NCBI GenBank assembly: GCA_036873135.1
Contig: JAPTYO010000002.1
Span: 47,855,452 to 47,919,451 of the forward strand
Direction of reading: 5' to 3'
Length of the DNA stretch: 64,000 nucleotides
DNA from: Clarkia xantiana subsp. parviflora
Taxonomy: Eukaryota; Streptophyta; Magnoliopsida; Myrtales; Onagraceae
This document shows positions 32,816 through 44,076 of the stretch, in pieces. Made by a program: the position numbers and the translations under genes. Numbering within the stretch: the first letter of the stretch is position 1; every line of letters begins with the position of its first letter. Under the pieces are notes generated by a model. The model was not told the DNA's origin. It was given only the letters and a program-made list of their open reading frames with translations, and made no database searches.

Positions 32816-33513
32816 TGATGGGTCCGACTAATAGCTGTCAGGCCCTTTAACGGCGAGGAAACGACAAACAGGCCCACCAGGCCCAGAGTAAAGGTCAAGA
32901 TTACCTAGGAGAAGGGTCCCGATGAAGGGAGTCCCGACGAAGCAAGGTCCCGACAGAGTCGGTCCCGACAGTGGAGCTGGAAGCTCCCGATGAGAAGCCT
33001 TTAAGTAGGCCCCGATGATGAATCCCAGAGAATAATTGGCCCTGTCACGATGACGAGTGGCCCCGAGCGGTGACACAACGAGATAACTCTGGAGTCCCCG
33101 ACGGGAGTCGGGACTCGTTATCAGAGGATAAAGCCAAGATATGCGGGGCGTGGCCGAGATATGCGGAACGTGGTTAAGATACACGGATCGTGGCCGAGAT
33201 ACGCGGGGCATGGCTAAGATACGCGAGATCACGTACGAGATATGCGGGATACGGGCTAACCACCCCTAACGGTTCGCCAGGTACCTGAGGCATCTCTTTG
33301 CCTATAAAAGGGCAGGAGGTCACCTCAGATCACTTACGTTGAGTTGAATACACTTTGATATCTGTTACTTGCCAGTCAGACGAAGTACTCATTTAAGCAT
33401 CGGAGAGGGATTCTGGGTCACCGCCCGGTCTATCCCCTCTTGCAGGATTGCGTGGAGCAAAGGAGCTAGGATTGTCGTCCAAGTCCGTACCGGAGTTCCA
33501 CCGTGATCCAACA
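32816..33513 (+). repeat. 3' LTR of TAT-A (698 bp)
   Basis: It matches the 5' LTR, with the nine extra bases and about nine substitutions. It ends GATCCAACA and is followed by GCGGC, the right target duplication, within the TAT-C gag. Confidence 0.95.
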
Positions 33514-34610
33514 GCGGCTACGCTGTGCATCAGATCGGAGCCGTACGGAGCGCTCAAGTTCCGCAGGAAAGTACGGATGGTCTCTCCTTCCGAGATTTCT
33601 TCATCAATCTCCGCAGCACTGGCAGTGAACCGTTGGTAGTAGTATGCCAACGATTCATCGGGTCTCTGCACCACCTGGGTCAAGGACCTCACACTCTTCA
33701 GAAGACGCCTCCGACCTTGGTACTGCTTGATGAAGCGATCGTGCATATCAGCCCAGCACGTGATGCATCCTGGCGGGAGGCTGAAGAACCAAGTCATGGC
33801 CCTTTCTCCTAGGGTTATTGGGAACAATGAGCAGATGAGGTCATCGTTCGAAGTTCGACCCATGCAGGCTTGGACATGCCTCTGAACATGACGAACTGGG
33901 TCCCCTTCACCATCGTACTCCTTGATGGTCGGGATGCCTAGCCCAGGCGGGGTGACGGTATCGATCAGCCGCGGCACGAAAGGATGGCTGGAATGATCCC
34001 TTAGCTCCGATGTCATCTGCTTCTGATCACCCACGCAGATGCTAACGATCTTCACCACCTGATCGGGGGTGATGGGGCCATTCAGGGGAATGGTCCTATT
34101 TTGCACCGGACCTGGGCCGTCGACCACAAACTTCTCCGGGTGTGCTGGTTCCTTACCCTTGCTCCTGGGAGGAACCTCCTGTTCCTCTGGGTCCACCCTC
34201 GGCGGGGGTGGTGGTAACTCTTCTCGCGGAGGCAACTCCTCCGCCCTCCTGGCGGCCTCTCTCTTGTCCAGCAAGGCCTCCATGGCAGCCAAGAACGTGG
34301 GCATAGCATCTGCTACTGCCTTGGCCAACTCCGAGTTCGAAGACGACCCTTCTTCCCTTCTCGGGACTCCTTCTCTTCCATGGCCCACTGGGTTTGGGGG
34401 AGCCTCATCTTCCTCCCTACGCGGGACATCCTGTCTGTTCCTCTCTGTGTCTCGGACTGAGACCTCATAGCCATCACCTTGCCCCCCTGTCTGGGAAAGA
34501 GCGGGGTTCTCACCTTGTTCAGCAACACGTTCCGGTAACGGGGAATTCACAGTTCCTGCGGGACGAGAACTGCCAGCCTGAACTTGCTTCTTCTTGCCAC
34601 CACCGGCCAT
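33514..34610 (-). pseudogene. TAT-C gag N-terminal part, cut by TAT-A
   Basis: The start is the ATG of MAGGGKKKQVQAG, 36 bases after the primer site. It is open for about 365 codons to the TAT-A junction. A variable basic and proline-rich N-terminus leads to the capsid domain (PLNGPITPDQVVKI, DRFIKQYQGRRRLLKSVRSL) up to GSDLMHSVAA. The reading resumes at 22286 in the same frame. There are no stops in this part. The N-terminus differs strongly from the TAT-A and TAT-B gag while the capsid is conserved. Confidence 0.93.
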
Positions 34611-34645
34611 TGATCTGGTAGAAACTATCTTGACTTTTTGTAAGT

Positions 34646-34664
34646 TTCCCACAGACGGCGCCAA
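34646..34664 (-). other. Primer binding site of TAT-C
   Basis: The minus strand reads TTGGCGCCGTCTGTGGGAA directly after the LTR end, identical to TAT-A and TAT-B. Confidence 0.85.
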
Positions 34665-35423
34665 TGTTGGATCACAGGCGAAGCTCCGTTACGTCCTTGA
34701 CGGAAAGCTTGGACTCCTGGGCTCCGCGTAATCCTGCAAAAGGGGATGACCTGGGTGGTGACCCAGAATCCCTCTTCGATGATTAAATGAGTATGGTGAT
34801 CAATGGGTGGTAAGCAAAGAGTCTAAGCTCGTATTAGATGATGGTTTTCTAAGGTAACTTCCTCCTTTATATAGGAGGGGAAGTTACTCAGTTACCTGTT
34901 ACTGCGCCTGGCAGTTTTGCCCATGATTCCGTGTATCTCGCCACAATTCCGCATATCTCGGTTGGGATTCCATATATCTCGCCCCACGCTCCGCGTATCT
35001 TACCCGTACTCCGCGTATCTCGGGCACGCCCTGCGTATCTCGGGGAGTTTATCTCTATCTCTAACCGTCTCCCACTACTCTATCTAGTAGGCGGGTTTCT
35101 CGATTTTTATCCTCTGATCACAAGTCCCGACTCCTGTCGGAGACTCCAGAGTTGTCTCATTCTAGATCACCACCCAGGACCTTCAGTCTCTACGGGAGAG
35201 GTCCAGCCTCTGCGGGGCTTTATTATCGAGGCCTTTACTAAGGCATATCGGGGCCTACTCAGAGGCTTCTCATCGGGAGCATTCAGCTCATACATCGGGA
35301 CCGCTAAAGTCGGGACCCTTCGTGCTGGGCCTCTGGGCCTTCCAGGCTTTTTACGAGGCCCACTGGACCTACTCGCCGTCCATTGGCTGTTAACGGGGCT
35401 AACGATTACATCGGAACCCATCA
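34665..35423 (-). repeat. 5' LTR of TAT-C (759 bp)
   Basis: Same length as the copy at 4224-4982, with about eleven base differences. GGAGA outside it (35424-35428) matches 4219-4223. Confidence 0.95.
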
Positions 35424-36308
35424 GGAGAGATGTATGTATGCTTATACATGATACTAAGGACTTGTGTGAAAAGATATTAGTTTAGTCCTTAGCACATGGT
35501 GTAGACACTATTAATGAGAATTAGGAGAGAGAATACTCATTATCTTACATCCTTTATAGATAAATCCCCAAGAAGCTCTCCATTCTTGATGAAGAGGGAA
35601 TTCATGGAGGTGTGAATATGGTGTAGCCACATCATATTTGACATCGATCAAGATCGAATCCGGGAAAGGAGGAGACCAAGGCGGCGCGTGAGGAAGGAGG
35701 GACAGCGCGTGAGGTTGCAGCGGCGGCGCGTGGGTTTTCGGGTGAGGGCGAGTAGCAATTCGAACTTGCTTCGTATCGGTGAGTCCAATTTCGTACATAA
35801 CTGGACCTTTCGTGACTTCGTTTGGCCTTGATTTAGTCTTGAAATCACCATGTATCTAGCTTACCTTAACATGCATACAAGGTGTTTGATAAAATGCATT
35901 AGAATTCTTAACCTCAAATCGGCCAAATTTTTCTCAATGCTGAAAATTTTAGAAGAGTGCAGATGAATCGTTACAATTCCCTTATGCATAGTGCTCATTG
36001 CCGACATGTTGTTCCATGCCTTAGCCGTTGTTTTAGTATGCTCAATTTGATGATTGGTAGTTGTTCGGACATGATCGTTGATTGTTGTACATGAGTAATG
36101 GTAGGCTAGACAATGTGCTTCGAGCATCGTATGTTGATCATTGGCCACTTTCTACAAGCATGCTAAAACACTTAGAAAATATTTTAGCGATATCTAATGT
36201 TTGTTACCATAGATGTCGTCGTATGGGCTTTGTCGATAAGCGTCGTAGGAATGCTTAGGCGGTATTGTGTAGAAGTTGATAATAACTACTTGATGTAGCA
36301 ATCCATCA
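35424..36308 (-). other. TAT-E internal spacer upstream of its accessory gene
   Basis: It starts with GGAGA (TAT-C duplication). No gene is seen. There is a GC-rich patch with repeated GGCGCGTG (about 35673-35735) in otherwise AT-rich DNA. On plus this is upstream of the TAT-E accessory gene, so it may hold control sequence. Confidence 0.5.
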
Positions 36309-36785
36309 TTGTCGACATGTATGTTCGTACATGGAAACACTTAGAAATTATTCTCCCCCTGTCGACATGCATCCTTGTCGACATGTATGTACGTACATGG
36401 AAATACTTATAAAATATTCTTTACTTGTCGACATGCATCCTTGTCGACATGTATGTACGTACATGGAAATACTTAGAAAATATTCTTCACTTGTCGACAT
36501 GCATCCTTGTCGACATGTATGTACGTACATGGAAATACTTAGAAAATATTCTTCATTTGTCGACATGCATCCTTGTCGACATGTATGTACGTACATGGAA
36601 ATACTTAGAAAATATTCTTCACTTGTCGACATGCATCCTTGTCGACATGTATGTACGTACATGGAAATACTTAGAAAATATTCTTCACTTGTCGACATGC
36701 ATTCTTGTCGACATGTATGTACGTACATGGAAATACTTAGAAAATATTCTTCACTTGTCGACATGTATGTACGTGCTTGTATGTG
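36309..36785 (+). repeat. 66-bp tandem repeat in TAT-E
   Basis: About seven head-to-tail units of 66 bp, each with TTGTCGACATGTATGTACGTACATGG and TTAGAAAATATTCTTC in pieces. ATGTACGTACAT and TGTCGACA are palindromes within every unit. Because 66 is divisible by three, long open frames appear on both strands (for example 175 codons on plus and 165 on minus); these are products of the repeat, not genes. The following 290 bases up to 37072 are simple spacer with repeated TATGCTAACA. Confidence 0.9.
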
Positions 36786-37072
36786 CGCACTTGCCCCCAC
36801 ACTTAGAATCTTTTCTCTATCCCTGGCTATGTACGTTGTATCCATATGCTTGATGTAAACACAGGTTGTATGCCAACACCTTGTTGTATGCTAACACTTG
36901 GTAATATGCTGACACATAGTAGCATGCTAACAGCTTGCAATATGCCGACTGTCATCCTGAACTATATGTACATACATAGTGCTCGTAGACTGGTTGAATT
37001 GTTGTTTGCAATTTTTAGGATTCCAAGTTACGCAGTCTCCTTTTCAGAGTTTGTCTTCTTGCCGCGGTTACT

Positions 37073-38651
37073 ATGAGTAAGTCTTCTATTCCCGTTCCCT
37101 GAGTGACATTACGTTCGGATGTTGGTGACGAGTTACATATTGATGGTCCTCGTAACCTTGTTTATATCATCCTTGTAGACTGGTTTATTGGTAAGAACTC
37201 TTCCTTACACGCGGAGTCTATTCGCAACACTCCTCTATCCGAGACGTCCGCTTCATCACTTGTTCTTGCTGCCCCCGTGACTTCTGGATATGGTCGCGGA
37301 AAGGGGCTCATGGGTAAGATGTTTTTCCTTGTAACTTTTCCTTATCTTTTACTTATTTGACTCATCATTTGTTTTGTCTTTTTGATTATTCAGTACGTTC
37401 CCCTGCTCTTGATGTTTCCGTGGATGATTATCAACTTCCTATCAAGCGATCTGAGGTGGTGTCGCATGACTCGAGTGATCCTAAGCGCGTAAGGACGAAT
37501 GCTGCCCTTCCTCCCTCCACCTTTGATAAGGGAGGGGAAGTTACTTGATGCACGACGGTATCTTCTGCCCCCCAGTCGAGAGATCGACTCGCAGAGGATC
37601 GCTCCTCGTCTGTCGGTATGAGATGTACTTCGCATTTCTTGTTATACTCTGATTTTTAACACTTGGTTTTTATTCTTTATCTTTTCCTTGCAGTTATCCC
37701 AGCTTTGAAGCGTGATCATCTTCTTCGTCCCTTGGAAGGTGATATATCTGGTGATGCTTGGAAACCTCTTGGTAGGGGTGGACTTCGCTTTCCTAAGGAG
37801 GCGAAACTTAATATGCCGGAGGTTGGTGTTCGTGTGCTGCATAGGAGTGTGCCCCCAGGCGATCGACGTGCTTGTTTGAGGACTGATGAAGAATCCGAGG
37901 AGTGTGTTGAACATGCTTTAGCCAATTTTGCTCCTGTAAGTTAACAAGTTCTGTTTCCTGATAACTTTCGTGCCATATGCCTTTGTTGTGTAATGTTTAT
38001 GGCCTTGTGTTCTTGTATTATTTTCAGGCTTTGTCTCAGATGGTTAACATGTCGTCGTATGTTGTGGAGCTTGTTTTTGCTAGAAGAGCTGCTGTCAACA
38101 GATGTAACACCGTTAGTCTTGAACTTGCCCGTTCTAAGGAGAAGGTGTGTGCACTTGGCTTGAAGATAGTTGATTCCGAGACCAAGTATCAGGTGCAGGA
38201 GACTCAAATTTCTGATCTTGAAGCTGAGATGATTGCGCTTGAGAAACATATTTCTGATGACATCCCATCTCGAGAGGCTGCCTTGATTGCCGCACGTGAG
38301 GAACATTATGCGCTTGGAATTGAAGCGGGTTTTTCCCAGTATTTGAGTACCCCCGCTTTTAGTCTTGCAGCTAAGAAGATAACTGATACCATGATGGGAA
38401 AGCGTGCCGAGGATTACTTTTGTCGTGTCAACGCGCTTGCCCCCAACTTTCCTTTTGACAAGCTTGGGCCTTGTTCTAACTATGCCGTTAACTACCTTAA
38501 GGCATTACACACTTTGGGGCTTGATGTATCCGCCTATGATATGTTTGAAGATGGAGGAGGTGCTGATGTCGTTGTTGCTCCTCCCGAACTTATGGATGTT
38601 GTTCCACAGCTTACTGGGGATAGTGGAACTTCTCATGTATCTTTGAGTTGA
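37073..38651 (+). CDS. Antisense accessory gene of TAT-E, multi-exon, one stop, N-domain missing
   Basis: A start-and-donor ATGAGTAAGT at 37073 recalls the tiny first exon of relatives. Later exons fit with matching phase: about 37103-37313, 37394-37615, 37694-37935 and 38028-38651, with donors GTAAGA, GTATGA and GTAAGT and acceptors ATTCAG, TTGCAG and TTTCAG. The last exon (207 codons) is a coiled coil (SETKYQVQETQISDLEAEM) ending in an acidic tail. A TGA at 37546-37548 interrupts exon 3, and no PF04195-like domain is present, so the gene is probably inactive. The final exons have weak general resemblance to the C-terminal part of the TAT-A protein. It is antisense to TAT-E and lies between integrase and 3' LTR. 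Function unknown. Confidence 0.6.
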
Positions 38652-39908
38652 TGTTTGAACTTAGTGCTGATTTCTTGGACATGCTGTCTTAGTCCTTTAG
38701 AGATGATGGTATGTTTGCTTGAATGGTACTTTGTCCTTGGTACTTCGTCCTTTGGACCTGTTTTTAATAATAATAATCATGTGATAACTTGTTAGTAATG
38801 TTTCATACCCTTGAGCTATCTTTATTGTCCGCATGTGTTGGACTTGAATGTTAGGATTGGATATCCTTAGATGACGAACATGATTCACGTAGTTGCGACT
38901 GTATGTCGCGCATTGTTGAGTGTTATGAGCGCCCCTCTTGGTTAGATTCCAAGGCACGGCAAGATGCGTACACTAGTTACTTGTAGCGTTGTAAATAGTA
39001 ATGTACTCGGCGCGGGCACTTGGCACTTGGAACTCGGCATTGGCACTTGACATGTAGCAGTGTCGTCTTGACGAAACAAGACTTAAGTTTATACCATCTC
39101 TTAGTTCCACTCTAAGGCGACGTTGTTGCAAGATACTTCTTGCTTATTTTTCTGTTTTTGCGTTAAATGCTAAAGAGCAAGATAACGCTATACAAGACTC
39201 GACTTGTAAGTTTTGATGAGTTTTGAACAAGGTTTGCTTTTAAAAGCGTATAACATGAAGCTATCCTTTCTCAGGCCTAAGTCTTCATGGTGTATGAACC
39301 CTTAAGAGAGTATACATACTTTTAGTGTGTGGGGTTGTCGTCTATTAAGAGGATTTCCGCCACGGTGGGGTGATCGGTCCCATAATGTATTTGCCGCATC
39401 CTGTTTTTATACAGGGAATGGCTATGAACATGCGGATTTACCCGGAGGATTTTACAACATTTCATTTTTTAGAAGTAAACATGGGGTTTGCCCTTTTGAA
39501 AAGGATGTCGCAACATGTTACTTTTGATAGATGTGAACATGGTTTTATCCTTACAAGGAGGACATTGCACCATGTCACTTTTGGAGCATTGCATGATGTT
39601 GCGTTTGAGTGAATATTACTTTGAATTTGTTGAAGATGAACTTGTTGATGTCGCCTATTATAAGTTGCATGTCGTGATGATTTGTTGATATGAGTAGTAT
39701 GCACGTTGTTTGCTACTTGATGTTAATCCAGAGTATAGTGCATAATGTGGGAAGGTACCTACGAGAGTAAATTGACTTTATTAAATGATTGATGTGATTA
39801 CATGATTGTAAACAAACTTGGAGTTAATAAATCTCCCCCTTTTTTATATAAGAGTTTAAGACAAAAGAGCTTGATACAATAGCTCCTTTGTAATATAATA
39901 TTCTTCCT
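38652..39908 (-). other. TAT-E spacer between accessory gene and integrase ends
   Basis: No gene is seen. It has degenerate short repeats (GGCACTTGGCACTTGGAACTC near 39020; GAACATGG... units around 39470-39600). It occupies the place of the tandem arrays in TAT-A to TAT-D but lacks their CCTTAAGTGGTG core. Confidence 0.5.
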
Positions 39909-40350
39909 TCATTCGTGGAATTTCTTCAAGTTCCCCCCATTGAATGTGTTTGGAAGGATGTTGGCTTCAGTATCTTGGAGGCGGTATGTGCTAACATAAG
40001 GGACTGAGACAATCTTGTATGGGCCTTCCCACTTTGGAGATAACTTGTTGATTTGATCTAAGTGTGAGAATTCATTCCTTCTCCACACCATCTCGCCCAC
40101 ATGGATTTGTCTTTCTTTCACTTTCCTGTTGTAGTGTCTTGCAGTTATTAAGCGCATACGTGCTTGGGTTAGCTCCGAGTTTCGCCTTCTTTCGTCTGCC
40201 AAGTCCAGGTATAAACGCATTTCCGCTTCGTTAGTTTGAGGATTGAAATGAGTTGTGCGGTATAATGAGACAGCGATTTCGATTGGAGCTACGACTTATG
40301 TTCCGTATACTAGGCTGAATGGTGTTTCGCCTGTTGACTCCTTTGGGGTT
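39909..40350 (-). pseudogene. TAT-E integrase C-terminal part
   Basis: It continues the integrase cut by TAT-D. It reads TPKESTGETPFSLVYGT, a TAA stop near 40299-40301, then APIEIAV, MRLYLDLADERRRNSE, RQIHVGEMVWRRNEF and LSPKWEGPYKIV, ending NLKKFHE at the native stop. WEGPY is the GPY-like C-terminal module typical of Ty3/gypsy integrases; no chromodomain follows. Confidence 0.9.
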
Positions 40351-41057
40351 TGTTGGATCACGGTGGAACTCCGGTACGATCTTTGACGGCGATCCTATCT
40401 CCTTCGCTCCACGCAATCCTGCAAGAGGGGATAGACCGGGCGGTGACCCAGAATCCCTCTCCGATACTTAAATGAGTATCTCGTATGGGCTGGCAAGTAG
40501 TAATCTCAAGTAACGTATCTCAAAACGTAATTGATCTGAGGTAACCTCTGCCTTTTTATAGGCGGAGAGGTACCTCAGTTACCTGGTGAACCGTTGGGGG
40601 TGGTTAGCCCGTATTCCGCGTATCTCGGGCACGATCCCGCCTATCTAGGCCATGATCTCGTTTATCTCGGCCACGCCCCGCGTATCTCGGCCACGCTCCG
40701 CGTATCTTAGCTACGCTCCGCGTATCTCGGCCACGCCCCGCGTATCTCGGCCTTAACCTCTAATAGCAAGTCCCGACTAACATCGGGGACTCCAGAGTTA
40801 TCTCGTTGTGTCATCGCTCGGGGCCCCTCGTCATCGTGACAGGGCCAATCATTCTCAGGAATTCGTCATCGGGGCCTACTTAAAGGCTTCTCATCGGGAG
40901 CTTCCAGCTCACCTATCGGGACCGACTCTGTCGGGACCTTTCATCATCTGGACTCCCTACGTCGGGACCCTTCATCTTGGTCTTCTTGACCTCCATTTTA
41001 GGGCCCAGTGGGCCTATTCGCCGTTAAAGGGCCTAACGGCCGTAGCGGAACCCATCA
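40351..41057 (-). repeat. 3' LTR of TAT-D (707 bp)
   Basis: On minus it begins TGATGGGTTCCGC and ends GATCCAACA. It contains the 20-bp repeat block (about 40612-40755) and a TATA element (CCTATAAAAAGGC, near 40550). The partner is 49400-50117, which has 11 more bases (a local copy around CGCCGTT). Confidence 0.92.
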
Positions 41058-41604
41058 TTTGCCCCCAAGACATGAGGGACTTACAGTTCGTCGTGTCTTT
41101 CAACTCCCGACCTCCCGACGTCGAAGTCGGGGGTCTTTCTCTTGGCATAGTTACTTAGAACAAGTCTTCTCGTTCACGTTTCCTCAATACCTTGTGGATA
41201 ACTGCCAAATCCGAGAGGACTCCTCGGTTCCCCAGCTATTAAATGCAGCAGATAACGAAGCGACGTCTTCAGTACCCGTGCCTGATTTTTCGCGCCTACT
41301 ATTTTTGAAAAGTGCTTTTCAGGCTGTTTCATCATTACACCTGTTGCCATTCTACACGTTTCATCTCAACGGTTCAGATCAGAACACTTCAACTTCGACG
41401 ATTCAGATCAAAGCGTCCCTTCGACTGTCCTCCTCGCATATAAAACCCTAACCGTGGGCACAGTTTCACTTTTACCGTTTCCGAAATTTCAAAAGCTCTC
41501 TGCAACTTCTTTGCGAATTCAAGCTCTGCAATTCCGAAGACCTCAGTGTTCCTCCGATCACCTTTCCGGCAACGTCAAGTTCATCCCTCCAACCTCCAAT
41601 CATC
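41058..41604 (+). promoter_or_regulatory. TAT-D polypurine tract and accessory-gene promoter
   Basis: The minus strand has CATGTCTTGGGGGCAAA (41058-41074), the polypurine tract. On plus the TATA box TATAAAA is at 41439-41445, in CATATAAAACCCTAACCG, 166 bases before the ATG. A C/T-rich leader follows. No other gene. Confidence 0.75.
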
Positions 41605-43639
41605 ATGTCTGGTAAGGGTTTCTTCTTTATTGTTCGCCTATCCTTCCTTCATCTCTGCTTAGTTTGTTTGTAATTTCCCGGAAAAACCCAATGTGCCTTT
41701 CCTTGCCGTGGCTAATTTCAGACAGTGGATCTGGTTCCGAGGGAAGGAAGCCCTTCAACTTCGACTATGCTCTGAATGAAATTTCCAGCACTGCATACGA
41801 TGCAGCTCTCTGGGAGGGATGCATCACCTCCACCTGGGAACCTCGCTTCCCGTATCCCTGGCCCCGCCCCTCGGGTAACCTTGAGGTTACTCGTCCCCGA
41901 AAAGGGGAGGTATTTGTCTCTTCGGGGCAAATATCAGCGGGATCAGATTCCCCTTTTGTGGTAATCTGGTCGAGATGTGCCAGCATTACAAGACGCATCC
42001 GACCACCTTCTCTCCGCACGCCATACGCCTGTGAAACGCCTTCCAGGTCCTCTGCTTCCGACAGCAGTGGGTATACAGCCTCAAGCTCTTCAGGACCTTC
42101 TACGGGATGAAGTGCAACGAGGCGGGGGTTTGTGCTTTCTACCCCCGGATGCCGAAGTGGAACAAGACGAAACTTGGGTTGTGCAACTGGACCACTGACA
42201 CCTGGAAGGTGGTCAAGGGTCGGGGACTCCTAGTCGACACGGGGTCCGATAACAGCGGGTGGAAGAGGAGCTACTTCTTCATCAAAAACTCCTCGATCCC
42301 GTGGCCCCGATGGGAGGTGGAAGCGGATTCTCCTCCCGCTTTCCACACCTACACCGATGAAGACTTCCAGACTCTTCAGCTCATCCAGCTCTACCGGTGG
42401 GGGGAGTCCTACACTCCTCTTGACGCCAATTCCCTCGTGGAGCGGTGGTGGGACCCCGACCGGCGAACAATTTCGTTGGGTGGAGAGCTTGGACTCCTGC
42501 GAGGAGACTGATGAGGGTGGCTCCCTTCGCCATCGTCGGAGGACGGGGCAGTCCCCGCTGAAACCAACCTCCAAGGGGCTGCCCCCTCGCCTTCTTCACA
42601 ACCGCAGCGACAACCGTCGCCCGCCCACGACTTCACTCCTTCCCCAGCCCGGGGTGGGTCGGAGGCACGCCCCTCCACGTCCCCAGTCGGCCCTTCCCCT
42701 CTTCCCCTCGACGGGAGCTTCTACAAGGCCTTCGACTCCGACCAGGAGGATGCTCCCTGGACCCCGATCCAGACGCTGCAGGGGGTCCAGCTCCGACAAG
42801 GGGACAAATATCCGGAGCTGGCCCTACACCTGGTAGCAGGCTCAATCCTACCTTCTATGAGGTATCCAATTACCCTAGATCGGGAGGAGATGCGCCGGGA
42901 TGTCAAGGAGATGTGCATGCGTCGGATAGAGGTAAGCTTTTCATCCTTCTTTTCTTCATCAATAAATCCGATTGTTCAACTACTAATACTTCTTTTCCTT
43001 TCTTCGCAGGAGATGGGGGACATCAACCGTTCCATCGGGTACCTCCTCGCCTATGAGGAGGCGCTGGAGCAAGAGCGGGCGGTCACGGCCAAGCTTAAGG
43101 AGGATCTCGCGGCCTCCGAGTCTTCGCGGGGAAAACTGGCCAAGGAGCAGGCCATCTTCGACCGCAAGACTCGGGACCTCCAAAAGCAGGTCCGTGACAT
43201 CGAGGGGCTCCTCAAGCGGGAGCGGCAGGAGCGGAAGGTGGCTGAGGATAAGCTGGTCCTCGAGAAGAATGCTCTGGAGGAGCAAGTTGCGGGGGTTCCC
43301 GCACAGCTGGTCGCAGCCGAGACCAAGGGTCGGGAGGATTATCGGAGGTCTGATGACTTCCAGGCTGACGCTGTGAAGTTCTGCAGCGCGGAGGTGGAGT
43401 ATGGCGACGCCATTAACTTCGATAAGTCTCCTTCCCTCGCTTCCTTCGCAAAGAAATAGTTTGCCCTTTCGGAGGAGAGTGATGGGGGGAGTACTCCCGC
43501 GATTGTTGAAGACACAGCAGAGCCTCCAAGTGCTGATGCCCCGATAGTCGACCCTCCAGCGGCTGACCCTGTGGAGCCTTCTGCCACCGACCTCGTGGAC
43601 CCAGCTCCCGTAAATGCCGCCGACAAGGACCAAGCCTAA
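41605..43639 (+). pseudogene. Antisense accessory gene of TAT-D, broken
   Basis: It has the same plan as TAT-A: ATGTCTG, GTAAGG donor at 41612, TTTCAG acceptor, exon 2 from 41722 with the PF04195-like domain (FYGMKCNEAGVCAFYPRMPK, DTGSDNSGWKRSYFF), and a last intron (GTAAGC donor near 42931, TTCGCAG acceptor before 43011), then a coiled coil (ERQERKVAEDKLVLEK) ending NAADKDQA. Damage: one base lost near 41941 in GQISAG; TGA near 42031; a deletion after NSLVER that removes intron 2 and the start of exon 3; loss of the LFNAVEEL block (AEVEYGDAINF); and TAG near 43457. Confidence 0.9.
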
Positions 43640-44076
43640 TTGCTTATCTTTAGAGTCCTTGTATTCTCCTCATTTTGTAATCATCGGGCCTTTGAGCCCC
43701 ATTAATATCAAACTTTCTTAGTTTCGATTTTTCATTGCACTTCTCAAAGTGACTTTACTATACTTACTTAAGTCGAAACCTCGACACTTAAGATATTCTC
43801 ATACATCACTTAAGACGATTTACTAACTTGCACCACGTAAGGTGACTTACCATCATGCACCACTTAAGGCGACTTTCCAATAATTAGAATAAATCTAAGA
43901 ATCACGCATCACTTAAGACGACTTAATCTTGTGCATCCCTTAAGACGACTTTAACAACACTTAGAGTAAATCTAAGAATCATGCATCACTTAAGACGACT
44001 TAATCTCGTGCATCACTTAAGACGACTTTAACAACACTTAGAGTGAATCTAAGAATCATGCATCACTTAAGAATCC
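43640..44076 (-). repeat. Tandem array of TAT-D
   Basis: After about 90 bases of spacer come units with CACTTAAGACGACTTAATC and the longer motif AACACTTAGAGTAAATCTAAGAATCATGCATC, repeated about three times. The core is a variant of the CCTTAAGTGGTG motif. The array abuts the truncated integrase, so a deletion probably joined array and gene. Confidence 0.85.

Larger units (their letters stand above)
22287..33513 (+). mobile_element. TAT-A: near-complete Tat-type element with intact accessory gene
   Basis: It is 11,227 bp, with LTRs of 689 and 698 bp that differ by one 9-bp indel and about nine bases, flanked by GCGGC (22282-22286 and 33514-33518). It contains primer site, broken gag, an intact protease-to-integrase frame, a tandem array, an apparently intact antisense accessory gene and a polypurine tract. 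It is inserted in the gag of TAT-C. It is the best reference copy in the window for this family. Confidence 0.97.
4224..35423 (-). mobile_element. TAT-C: Tat-type element split by TAT-B and TAT-A
   Basis: It is bounded by two 759-bp LTRs with about eleven differences by eye, and GGAGA is duplicated outside (4219-4223 and 35424-35428). On minus it reads 5' LTR, primer site, gag, protease, RT, RNase H, integrase; on plus an antisense accessory gene follows. TAT-A sits inside gag and TAT-B sits at the pol stop codon. Without these guests it is about 11.5 kb. The gag frame reads straight across the TAT-A insertion point once one GCGGC copy is discounted. Confidence 0.95.

Noticed and set aside
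36331..36858. Long overlapping open frames on both strands over the 66-bp repeat
   Set aside because: The unit is a multiple of three without stops in several frames; the proteins are pure 22-residue repeats with no domain.
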